Shown piece by piece: positions 12,001 through 24,000 of a stretch of 64,000 bases of DNA. The stretch spans positions 53,358 through 117,357 of the forward strand of contig VWZX01002374.1 in NCBI GenBank assembly GCA_013399015.1, read 5' to 3'. A program made the position numbers and the translations under genes. Position 1 is the stretch's first letter. Each line of letters begins with the position of its first letter. Source of the stretch: Galbula dea (Eukaryota; Chordata; Aves; Piciformes; Galbulidae). The notes under the pieces are model-generated. The model made no database searches. It was not told the DNA's origin and saw nothing but the letters and a program-made list of their open reading frames with translations.

Positions 12001-15000
12001 CTTCCAAACAGAGCTGTGCTCCAGGATACTACAGGGGAAAGCCCCCAGAAGTTGGTGCCAAAGATCCTCATGCTCTGCTAGCACCTTGTGTGCCCTGTCA
12101 GTGCAACAACCACAGTGAAACCTGTGATCCTGACACTGGCAAGTGCTTGGTAGGTACAAGTTCCACCTTCTTCTGCTGCTTCCACCTCAGCATACAGTGT
12201 TCTCCATGCAGTTGCTCTGGTTTGGATGAGTAGAAGCAGAAATATATAAACCTTAATGGAAAGGAAGAAAAGAAATGAGGTCAACCTTCCTGAGAGGACA
12301 TGAGCACAGGAGAAAATATGCTGGAGTTCAGCTTGGGGTTTGCATTGAAGGTTCCTCCAAGCAAAGAAGGGTGACCCGTGGCTGGTGACACTTCCCTGAT
12401 GCCCCATGGAAAATGTGTGCATTGGCTGGGGGCAAGATCAAGTTCCTTCTCTTATTTGTGGCTGTTTTTAAACCATCTGAATTCCTCTTTGTCTTATCAG
12501 GACTGCAGAGATAACACAGCTGGGGATCACTGCAGTGCTTGTGCCTCAGGCTACTATGGGAGAGTACTTGGCTCCATCAAGGACTGCTCTCCTTGTGCCT
12601 GTCCCAGAGTCAACCCTGTCAGGTAACCAGAGCTTCCTCAATCCAGTCTGCATGTTAGAATTCAACATTTCTTGTGCAGGGCATCCTAATTCCTACTGCC
12701 TCCATGCCAGGACAACAAGACTTTAGTTATCATTGCATCTCCTTCATTCTTAGACATTGCTTTAGGACATGCAGCTTACATGGAGCTGTTCACAGCTGCT
12801 GGGAACCCTCTTGCTGTCAAATAAATAATTTTTATATATAAAACTAGATAAGCCACTCTGGAGAGAGCCCAGCAGAGGGTAGGAAGATGCTGAGGGCACT
12901 GGAGCATCTGTGGCAGGAGGAAAGGCTGAGAGCCCTGGGGCTGCTGAGCCTGGAGAAGAGCAGCCCCAGAGGGGAGCTGCTCCGTGCTGAGCAAGAGCTG
13001 AAGGACAGAAGGCAAGAGGCTGTGGCCAGACTCTGCTCAGTGGTGCCCAGGGACAGCCCAAGGGGCACTGGGCACCAACTGGAAGCCAGGAGGTTGCAGC
13101 TGAGCAGGAGGAGAAGCTTGTTTGGTGTGAGGGTGTTGGAGCCCTGGCCCAGGCTTTGCAGAGAGGCTGTGGGGTCTCCTGGTGTGGAGAGATTGCAGAG
13201 GCACCTGAGGATGATCACAGAATCATTAAGGCTGGGAGAGACCTCTAAGATTATCATGTCCAACTGTCAACTTATCACCATCATGCCACTAAACCATGTT
13301 TATGACCCTGGGCAAGCTGCTGTGGGTGCCCCTGCTTTGGCAGGAGGGTTGGACTGGATGATCCCCAGAGGTCCCTTCCAACCCCTACCACTCTGTGGTT
13401 CTGTTCTATACATAATTACATATAACAGATTATTTATAGGTAATTATATATAATTCTAGTTGCTCTGACATGTTTTGCTTTCATCTGTGGGTCTCTTTCT
13501 CCATTTAAAGCACAATGCTTTTTGTATTTACAAGGATTCAGGTCATCTGCAGCCCATGCAGGAGCTTTTCATGAGGTTGATCCCACGGTAGGAAAGGACA
13601 CTCCTTTTGTTTTTTGAGACTCCTCCATCTGTTTGAGGGAGGAGCAAGTTACCTTCCTCCTGTGGAAACCAGAATGCTCTGCAGGCTGTTTTTAATCCAG
13701 CAACTCAGAAAGCATGTTTGTGCTTTGCTTTTTTAACTGAATCAAAAGAAGAGCCCAGCAGCTCTGATGTTCTCCTGCAAGTCTGTTAGGTCATAGACTA
13801 CAGACATGCCATGAAGCTTCCACTTTTCCATCTCTTGCCTTTGAGAAGGAAAGCCAGAAAGTTCTCCACTATATTATGCAGTGATGGAGCCACACTGGGA
13901 GAGCAGACTTCTAGAGAAACAAATAATTCCAAGTAGAAATCCCAGAATGTCAGGGTTTGGAAGGGACCTTGAATCCCAGAGCACTTCATCACCTTGAGCA
14001 GAGGATGCTGTTGCCTGCAGTATTAAACCTGTGGCTGAAGGGGATCTCTTTGTGTGGTCTTCAATTGCTGTGCTAGCAGGTATCTGTTTCTCCTTCCTCC
14101 AGTTTTAGTCCCACTTGTGTCCTGAAAGGTGCTGAGGATTACCACTGTGATGCTTGCCTCCCAGGATATGAAGGGCAGTACTGTGAGAGGTGAGTTACAC
14201 ATCATGTCCTCACTTATCTCCAGCTCCCAAGGGGACTTTGAGGAGCAGGAGCCACATTTGCACTCAGAGTAGATACATGCACAAGTCCTCCATGGCTTGG
14301 TGACCTGTTAGTTGCTCTGAAGAAGCCACTGATTAAAAACCTAGCAGTGATTCTCCAAGAGAAACAAAATACATGAGTTGATGATGACAGTCCTCTGCTG
14401 TTTGTTGTCCCATTCTTCCCTGTCTCTAGGTGCTCCCTGGGCTATTATGGTGACCCTCAAGTTCCTGGTGGCAGCTGCCAGCCCTGTCAGTGCAACCCAA
14501 GTGGTTCTCTTCAGCTGACCTGTGATGGTGCCACTGGGCAGTGCCTCTGTAAGCCAGGAGTGACAGGACAGCTCTGTGAGGAGTGTGAGCCAAGGCATCT
14601 GCTTCTGGAAGAGGAGTGTGTCTGTAGGTGGCTTTGGGATGATCTGCTCTCCTGGTGGGCTTTGGGCTGCTCCAGGGGTAGTTCTGTGCACAGAAGGGGC
14701 TCTTCAGGAGGTCAGGTAGGGGTAGGACTAGGGGGAATGGATGCAAACTAGAGGAGGGGAGATTGAGATTGGATATTAGGAGGAAGTTCTTCACTGTGTG
14801 GGTGGGGAGACACTGGAACAGGTTGCCCAGAGAGGCTGTGGAAGCCTCATCCATCCCTAGAAGCTTTGAAGGCCAGGCTGGATGGGGCTGTGGGCAACCT
14901 GATCTAGTGGGAGGTGTCCCTGGCAGGCAGGGGGGTTGGAACTAGATGATCTTTCAGGTCCCTTCCAGCTCTGGCAATTCTAGGATTCTATAGAATCATC

Positions 15001-18000
15001 TAGGTTGGAAAAGGACCTCTAAGGCCATCAAGTCCAACTGTCAATTTGATGTTGAATCAGTCCAACAGGACTATTCCTGGGCTGGTTCTCTGATGTCAAA
15101 CCTTGTTCTTTCTGTGAAGGAAAGAAATGTTAACATCTCTGAAACAGAGAGGGGCTTGAACCTAGGTGATCTCCAAAGGTCCCTTTCAAACTCAACCATC
15201 CTCTGAACACAGAGGAGACTACAATTACCCTTGGTATGTAGGGATTCCCCCCCCAGGAGGCAGGCATGTAGCTCCTTATGGATAGCAGAGAGGCACAACA
15301 AGTACAGGAGTCTGCTTTGAGAATGAATTGGGGTTTAGGACTTGCATTTCAATACCCTGGAGGAGTTGAAAAGCTGAGGAGATGTGGTGCTGAGGGCCAT
15401 GGTTTAGTGGTGACCTGGCAGTGTTGGCTTCATGATTGGACTTGATGACCTTAAAAGGTCTCTGGCAGCCAAAATTCTCTGATTCTTTTGCTGTAGGTAA
15501 AAAATAACCATAGCCAACAGGATCAATCTGCCTTGACTGTGTGCTGAAACATCTGGAATAGGTCCATTCTTGGGGCAGGAAGGGGAGGGCAATGCTACAG
15601 AGCTGTCTCCTCAACATGGTTCTGTTTAATCACTTCACTCAAAAGGTGAAGGCACATCCTGTGATCATCAGAATAAAGTGCAGTGGTTTGATACTGAGTT
15701 TGCTTCTTCCTCTTGAACTGGTTTCATTAGCCTGTGATGACAACTGCACTGGAGTTCTCTTGGACACCTTGGATAGCCTCAGCAAGGCCATGCTTGCAGT
15801 GAACCTCACTGGAGTTGCTCCTGTGCCCCATGGGATACTCTCAGGCTTGGAGAATGCAACAAAACATCTGAAGGTAACATCAACCCTCAGAGAGCAGAAA
15901 TACTCCCAAGTACCCAACACTGAAACATTCTACTTGATTTTTTGTCTGTCCTGAGATGGAGAACTCTTTCAGGCTGCTTCTGGCAAGCTTTCCTTCCAGG
16001 TCCTCTTTCCCCTTACAGCATGGAACAGCACATTTTGTCATCCTAAAAGGTCATTTATTGTTGCTGAGGGTGAAGTTGATGTGATCTCTGCACAAAGCTA
16101 GAGATAAACACAATCCTCCCTGCTTAGTCACCACTAAAAAATGCAGATTTCTTGATAAGAAGCTGCTGAAGGCCAAGGGGCACTGGGCAGAGGCTGGAAG
16201 CCAGGAGGTTGCAGCTGAGCAGGAGGAGAAGCTTGTTTGGTGTGAGGGTGTTGGAGACCTGGCCCAGGCTTTGCAGAGAGGCTGTGGAGTCTCCTTGTGT
16301 GGAGAGATTGCCAAGGCAGCTGGAGGTGACCCTGGGCAAGCTGCTGTGGGTGCCCCTGCTGGAGCAGGGGGGTTGGACTGGGTGACCCCCAGAAGTCCCT
16401 TCCAACCCCAACCATGCTGGGATTTGGGCATGGTGGTGAAATTGCAAGTCAGGAAAGCAGAAATGAGGCTTCCTTCTGCTGACCTGGTTGAAAGCATGAC
16501 ATGGCTGGGCCCTTCTTTCCTTACCTGAAGAGGTGACACCTTGGCATCAACTCTCTGCATGTCATCACTTGAAATCATCTTAGCTGCTTTGGCAAATCAG
16601 CCACATGAAACAGAAATCACCTAAATTGTGGGCATAGATCTTGCCTTCCCAGAACTTTTCTGGACACAAAGCAAAGTCTTCAATAAGTGCTGTTTCTTCT
16701 TGTTTCTTTCTAGGGGTCTATAGTGCTGAGAGAAGATCCAACTTATTCATTAGCTGCAGCAAAAGAAAGTCTCCTGACTCTATCAGGAGGAATTGATCAG
16801 CTGCATGAGGAGGTAGGAGCTGGCTTCTATATTCTTAGCCTTCCTGGAGAAGCTCTTTGAGATTTCAGAGTATCACAGATAAATACATGCCAGAGAGCTG
16901 TTAGAAATGGTTTTCAATCTATAGATTGAGGTTGTCTGGGGCTCTGAGCAACCTGATCTGGTTGAAGATGTCCTTGCTCAGTAGAGGAGGAGCAGACTAG
17001 ATGAGCTGTGAAGATCCCTCCCAACCCAGCTCACTCTGTGAAAGAATTCAGTCCATTCTGTAGTTGTTCAGAGGAGGGGAGTTAACTGCTCTGTGGAGTT
17101 CTCTGCAAACTACAGTGCTTTGTGGACATGGTCCAGGAGATTTGGATGGAGGAGATTTGGACTGAGGTGGAGGTCAGTCTGTTCTCCCAAGGATCTGGCA
17201 GTAAGACAAGAGGAAACAGCCTCAAGTTGCAGCAGGGGAGGTTTAGGTTGGACAAGAGGAACAATTTCTTCCCCCAAGAGGGTTGTCAAGGCCTGGAACA
17301 TTACCCAGAGGAGTGGTGGAGTCCCCATCCCTGGAGGGGTTTCCAAGCCCTGGAGATGTGGTGCTGAGGGCCATGGTTTGGTGGTGACCTGGCAGTGCTG
17401 GATTAATGATTGCACTTGAGGATCTGCAAAGTCTCTTCAACCCAAGCAAGTCTAGGATTCTGTTGTGTGGTTTCTGTGCAAGTTCAGCAGCTCTTTGCAT
17501 AAAGCTGGAGAAAGGGAGATACTTCTGTTGTGTCTTGCATTTTAACACAAGAATAATGGTGGTGGAATAGAGTAGAAATGGGATACAGTAGAAGAGAAAA
17601 ATAGAATCATTGTGGCTAGGAACTTAGCAGTCACACTTCAGCCATGAGATCTCATTTGCTGACCACTTGCAGCTCTGGTTCTTTGACCATGGCTCCATAA
17701 TCCAACCAGCTGTTGTTATTGCTAATAATCATGGATCTAGAAGAGTGATTTTCTTGAGCTATATTAGTTGTAGCTAATAATAATCAGTATAATCAAGGCA
17801 GTAATGATTTATGAGTCAGGCAAAACCCATTGGTTCCTCTCCCCAGGGAATCTCAATCTTGGGAGGGGAAGTGTCAAAGCCATTGATAGCCACAGGTCCT
17901 GAATGAGTGAGTGTTTGAGGAGAGCTGCCAAAGGTTCTCTCTGGTTTTATTCTAGTCATCTAGACTGTTGAAGCAAGCCTTGCAGCTTGACACAAAGACT

Positions 18001-21000
18001 CAGGAAACCAGGAAAAGAAGTCAAGAACTGACTGGATTTATTGACACAATGCTGACAACCATCAAAGGTACCTTGCTTTTTGAGCTACTTCCCCTGCTCT
18101 CCACAGCTTACAAGGGCATTTTTCCCTCACAGCTCTGGCAGAGCTCTTGCCCTGGCATGTGCTGCTGTTTGCACAGGAGCTTCTCCTGGATTCCTGCTGT
18201 TCATGGTGTGATTCACCTGTTTCCTCTCCTCTTTAGCCCTTGCTGAAGTGGCTGTGACACTCAGTGAAACCCTGGGCCTGGATCTTCCTCTCTCAAATGC
18301 TACATCTCAGAGCCTGCAGGATGAGATTTCTGCCCTTCTGGATACCTTGAGCAAGAAGGGTTTTGTCCAACAGCACCACAATGCTACCAGGCTCCTGAAG
18401 TAAGCCTCCAAACTTTTATTTCACCTGTATCTAGCTCATGGAACACTGCTTTTTGCAGAGGGAGCTGGAGTAACATTGGGCCATAACAATAGGCAGTCTG
18501 GAGCAAAACTAGCCCAGGTGGAGCTAGGTGAACTCTGAATTTGGAGTTAGATGAGTTGAAGATATTTGAGCATCCCAGGTGATACTAATACAGCCAAAAG
18601 CTGCTTGTTTGGTTCAGAATTCCCTTGCAGTAAGGGAGGAGACTCACTGGTTTCAGTTTGTCTTAGATCTGGCCCTAATACACCTCTCCTTGTTCCTTTT
18701 GGCCAGGAGATGTCATAGAATTGTCTAAGCCAATTGCAAGCCCAGGATGTGTCAGGTCTGCTGAAGGCCAGGACCATTTATTATCAATGGGTTATGTATC
18801 ACATTGGTTTGCATGGCTCAGCACACCTCCAATCCTGGGCTCAGCTTTGGGCTTCTCTCTCCAAGAAGGACACTGAGGTGCTGGAGTGTGGCCAGAGAAG
18901 GGCAAGGAAGGTGGGGAAAGGTCTAGAGCACAAGTGTGGTGAGGAGCAGCTGAGGGAACTGGGCTTGGTTAGCCTGGAGAAGAGGAGGCTCAGGGGAGAC
19001 CTTCTGGCTCTCTGCTGCTCCCTGAGAGGAGGCTGGGGCCAGGTGGAGGTTGGGGTCTTCTTGTGATAGGACAAGAGGAACCAGCCTCAAGTTGCAGCAG
19101 GGAAGGTTTAGGTTGGCCATGAGGAACAATTTCTTCATGGAAAGGGTTGTCAAGACCTGGCCCAGGCTGCCCAGGGCAGTGGTGGTGTCACCATCCCTGG
19201 AGGAGTTTCCAAGCCCTGGAGCTGTGGTGCTGAGGGCCATGGTTCAGTGGTGACCCAGCACTTCTGGGTTAATGGTTGGTCTTGATCTGAAAGTTCTCTT
19301 CTAACCAAAACAATGCTGTGGTTCTAGGAACCCAAGGGATGTGTTTCAGCATTCTGAGTCACTCTTTTAGGGTCTTAATTTAAAGTAGCTATTTTTTATT
19401 GATTCATTAATGTCTATTGCCAGACTTGGTGATGGAAAACATTGACTCTTCCAACAGTTCACAAAGCTTTTGTTCATTCACCAGAAGTAGTGAGTATTGC
19501 CCTAGCCCACCAAAAGCTGTAAGAATGTTGTAATTGGCTTCAGGGGACAAAGATTTAGACCAGAGTGGAATATTTCAGGGCATTTGACCTTTCCCTGGGA
19601 AGAGTTTTGGGTTAGGCAGGGTAGAAAGTTTGCTTGTGTTGGTTGCATGTCTCACCCTGTCCAGCAGACTCCTGTGCTTGTCCTTGTGCTGAATACTAAC
19701 TTGTACCTCAGCTAAATGGACATATTTATTCCAACCAGTTTGGAATATAACCTGTTTGCTCCAGAGCCATGGGAGCCATTGCTGTTGTGTGAAATACTTT
19801 CATTCTTGTAACTCTTTTGAAGGCTGTGCCTTCTGAGGTGAGAGCTCTGAGCTGTTGGTTTGAGGAGTGAGAGGCAACTGCACCTCTGGTATTTAAGAGG
19901 AAAGCTGTAGTGAGTTTTGCTGTGTGTAACTGTGAAATGCACTTGGTTGGGCTCTTTGGCTAAAGATCTGTGTGCTTTGAAATCAGATGAAAAGGGATAA
20001 ACATTTCCTGGGCAAGTATGATTACAGGAGTCACAGTGTGCAACATCTGGGCTGAGATGAAGAGAACCAAAGGAAGAGATTCAGATCTTCCCCAGTTGGA
20101 GTCCTTCAATACTGGAAAGTGTTCAAATCTTCCCAAGCAGAAGAACTGAAGCAATTACCAGCTGGCAGATTTGGAGGGGGGGTTTGATACTTCCCAGATC
20201 ATGTCTGTTCCTGGTTTTAAAAGTGCAGAGGTTGCTGGTTTCAGTCTTCATATTTATTGACTATTTAAACTTCTCAGGCCTCTTGGGTGCACATCCTTCA
20301 GTAATGGTAACCTGTTTCCTTCCAGTCTTAATCCTCAGAGCAGATGTTTTGCTTCTCCCTTCAGCACATGAACCAGTCCAGTTCAGGTACAGAGCAGACT
20401 CAGAGGAATGGTTCAGAGGTGTTGGTGTGGAGGATGTCCCACACTGATTCCAAGGAGGTGTGGTTTTTATTAACCCCTTTCCCCTCTAATCAACCCCAAA
20501 AGAGTTGATAAGTGAATGCCTGTCCTCTCCCTGAGGCAGTCCTTCTTGTGATAAGACAAGGAGCTGAACTTCCATGGGTATTTAATGACTAGGGGAAAAA
20601 CCTGCAAGTTTTGTTCTGAAGATGCCTTCAAATGAATTCCACATCCCCCCAGTTTCTCCTCAGGAAGTTGATGCCTGCCTTTCTCCTCCTCCTTTGACTT
20701 TGTTTCTGTTCCTTCTTTGCCAGAGCTGCAGAAAAGCTGTTGGGCCAGGTACAGAAGGAATATGTTAAACCCCAGCAGGAGCTTGGTGAGCTCCAGAAGG
20801 ATGCAAGCCAGCTCTTAGCAGAGCACAGGAGCAGGCTGCAGGATGCCCAGGACCTGCTGAATGAGGCACTCACCAACATCCAGGAGACCAGACTCTTGTT
20901 TCCACACATCTCCAACAACCTGCTGGAGCTGAAGGTGAGGTGGACATGGAATGTTTGTTGCAGAAGAAATATCCAACAAGAAATGGGGTTGGAAAGCTGA

Positions 21001-24000
21001 TTCTTGTGATTTTTGGGGTTTAGACTGTGTTGAAATTGTGCATATTTAGGCAGGCTAACAGGGCACAAGTCTTATAGGGCACAAGTGTTGTGAGGAACAG
21101 CTGAGGGAACTGGGCTTGGTTAGCCTGGAGAAGAGGAGGCTCAGGGGAGACCTTCTCACTCTCTGCAGCTCCCTGAGAGGAGGCTGGGGCCAGGTGGGGC
21201 TTGGGCTCTTCTCCAAAGGAACAAGTGACAGGACAAGAGGAAACAGCTAGGGGAGGTTTAGGTTGGACATGAGGAACAATTTCTTCCCCAAAAAGGTTGT
21301 GAAGGTCTGGCCCAGGCTGCCCAGGGCAGTGGTGGAGCACTTCTCCACAGAAGTGCTCAAAACCCATGTAGACATGGCATTTGGTGACATGGTTTAGTGG
21401 CATGGGGTTGTTGGGTCAACAGTTGGACTTGGTGATCTCAAAGGACTTTTCCAGCCTAAAAGATGCCCTGATTCTGTTATGTGTGAGGCCTTAAAAACTC
21501 ACAGCAACCCAGACTCCTGTTTGAAAAGCAAGAAATGATTGTGTCCTGAGGTCATCTGCACTAGCTGGCTTTGACAAGGCTCCATTTATGCCACAGGACA
21601 AAAAGCTACAGATAAAGGAAGCTGAAGAGGTCTCCAGCACACTCATTGGAGAAGGGAAGGTGCTGGTGAATGCTGCTGCTGCTCTTGCCCAAGATCTTAA
21701 GAACTCTACAGCTGTGAGTTGTTCACTTTTAACATCCTCTTTAACACTACTAGGTGTGTTCTTTGGGGTGGTTTTTTTCCTGTTGGAAAGAAGACAAAAG
21801 AGGAAACTCTTTTTTGTTGTGCAGAACCTGGAGCTCCACCAGGATGGCTTTGTCCTCTGGAGCAGCAAGCTGAGGCACCACGTGGACAAGCTGGTGATGC
21901 AGATGTCTGTGAGAGGAGTGCTTGACCTGGTCTACAGAGCTGAGGAGCATGCTGCTCAGTTCCAAAGCCTGGCAGATGCACTGGAGAGGTGAGAAACTCA
22001 AGAGGGATTGACTCTAGTGTCAGTTTTCATAGGTAGCAGTTTCATCCCCTGAAGGTATTCCCTGCCCAAGGCAATGAGGTTGGACTAAGTGATCTTCAGA
22101 AGGTCCCTTCCATCCCAAACCATTCTAGGATCAATTTTTATTCCCCCATTTCAGTTCTTTTGCCTTTTACTTCAGTCTGCCTTTATAAAGTGATAGAGAG
22201 GTTGGTTAGTCTCAGGTTTATGTGCCAGACTTGCCCAGTAACTAGGGAATTAGTAAATGCCCAGGGGGTGAAGCATGGTCTGGCTTGAAAAGCTTCTGCT
22301 CTCTGGGTGAATACTTCTTGACAGTGGATCTCTGAACCTCCTCAAGAAGCTCTTCCTGCTCTGCCCTTGTCAAAGCATCCTGTAGAAATGAGTGGGTTGC
22401 AATCTCAAATCCATTCTTCATGCCCTCTTAGAAGTTGGGAAGTCATTCCAATTAACTCCATGGAAGTTTATCTTCCATCCCAGGGCTCCTGGTCCATAAA
22501 AGTTCATCTTCACATCAGACTGGAAAATTTCCATGTCTTTTGAGAGCAGAAAATGTTGCTAAATTAGATGAAATTCCATCAAGCAAAAATGTGATGCAGA
22601 AGCTTTCAGATGGTTAGGATTTCCCCCTCACTTCCATACTTCTCTCCTCTGCTTCTGAGCTCCAGCTAGGAGCCTGGTTCCTGTTCTGTTCAGATGATGT
22701 CACTTATTGAAGTGGGTTTATAGATGGAGAAACTGTCCATAAACAGGAATAAAACAGGGGGAAAAGAGTAGATAATAAAAAGGAACAAAACAAAACAGAT
22801 GAAAACCTTCTCTGAGCTCTTTGCTTTAGTTCAAAACAAGGAGCTTGAAGCCCTTTACAGAACAGAGGGCAAAGTGTGCTCATTTTTGTCCCTCCTGAGG
22901 GCATCATGTGTTCTGGAGAGATGTGTGCAGGTTGTCACTGAAGAGTTAGTGCTTGCTTGAGATGCTCTGGTGAGTGCAGAACTGTTTCTTCTCTCTTTAG
23001 TGGCCTCTCTGCAGTAAGAAACATGACTCTGAACACAACTGCTGCTGTCTACACCCACTCCAGTGTCCAAAGTGTGATTGAAAGGACAGAGAGCTTGGCA
23101 GATGATGCATCCAGAGTTGTCAATGGCCCTTTGGATCTAGTAAGTCTCAACATGAGGATCTTAAATAAGGTGTTTAAAAACAAAAAACCCATCTAGATGT
23201 GGTGATTAGGGCCATGGTTTAGTGGCATGGGGGTGATAGGTTGGTGGTTGGGCTTGGTGATCCTAGAGGTCTCTTCCAACCTTCAGGATTCTGTGTTTCT
23301 GTCTTTCCCTTTCCTCTGCTGGAAGATTTGTTCTAATTGTTCTTGCACTTGCTGACATTTGAGTCTTCTTGATGGAGCCATGTATGGCAGCTGCCTTGCT
23401 GCTCTGTCCTGTGTCCTGAGCCTGTACTCCAAGGGAGTGGTGGTACCAGCTGTCATGTTCTCTTCACCTTCCTTTCCCTCTCTGCCACACTGCAGCTTTA
23501 CCTTTATTTGGGGTTTTATAGTGGGTTTTCCTTCATGCCTAATGCATGTTTAGCTGGATTTGATTCTGTGATTTTCCTGCCCATCATCTGACATCCATTC
23601 CTGTAGAACTTCAGTTCCCAAAACTCTGCTGCTTCCTTCCACCATAAGGAATGATTCAACCATCTCCTTATTGCACCTCTCCCTCTTCCACTTCCATCTG
23701 TGCTCCCAAACAACTGGACTGCTTAGTTCAGGACATAAACAAGTTCACTATAACCCAGCAATGTGCCAAGAAGGCCAGTGGTCTCCTGAGGTGCATTAAG
23801 AAGAGTGTGAGCAGAAGCTCCAGGGAGGTTCTCTTCCCTTTCTACTCTGCCCTAGTGAGGCCACCTCTGGAGTCCTGGGTCCAGTTCTGGGCTCCCCAGT
23901 TCCAGAGAGACAAGGAACTAGTGGAGAGAGGCCAGCAGAGGCTAGGGAGATGCTAAGGGGACTGGAGCATCTGTGGCAGAAGGAAAGGCTGAGAGCCCTG

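Noticed and set aside
12887..13453. 188-codon open frame on the + strand, and similar frames at 2793, 24610, 41806 and 45714
   Set aside because: All read through CR1 3' non-coding sequence. They resemble each other because the repeats do.
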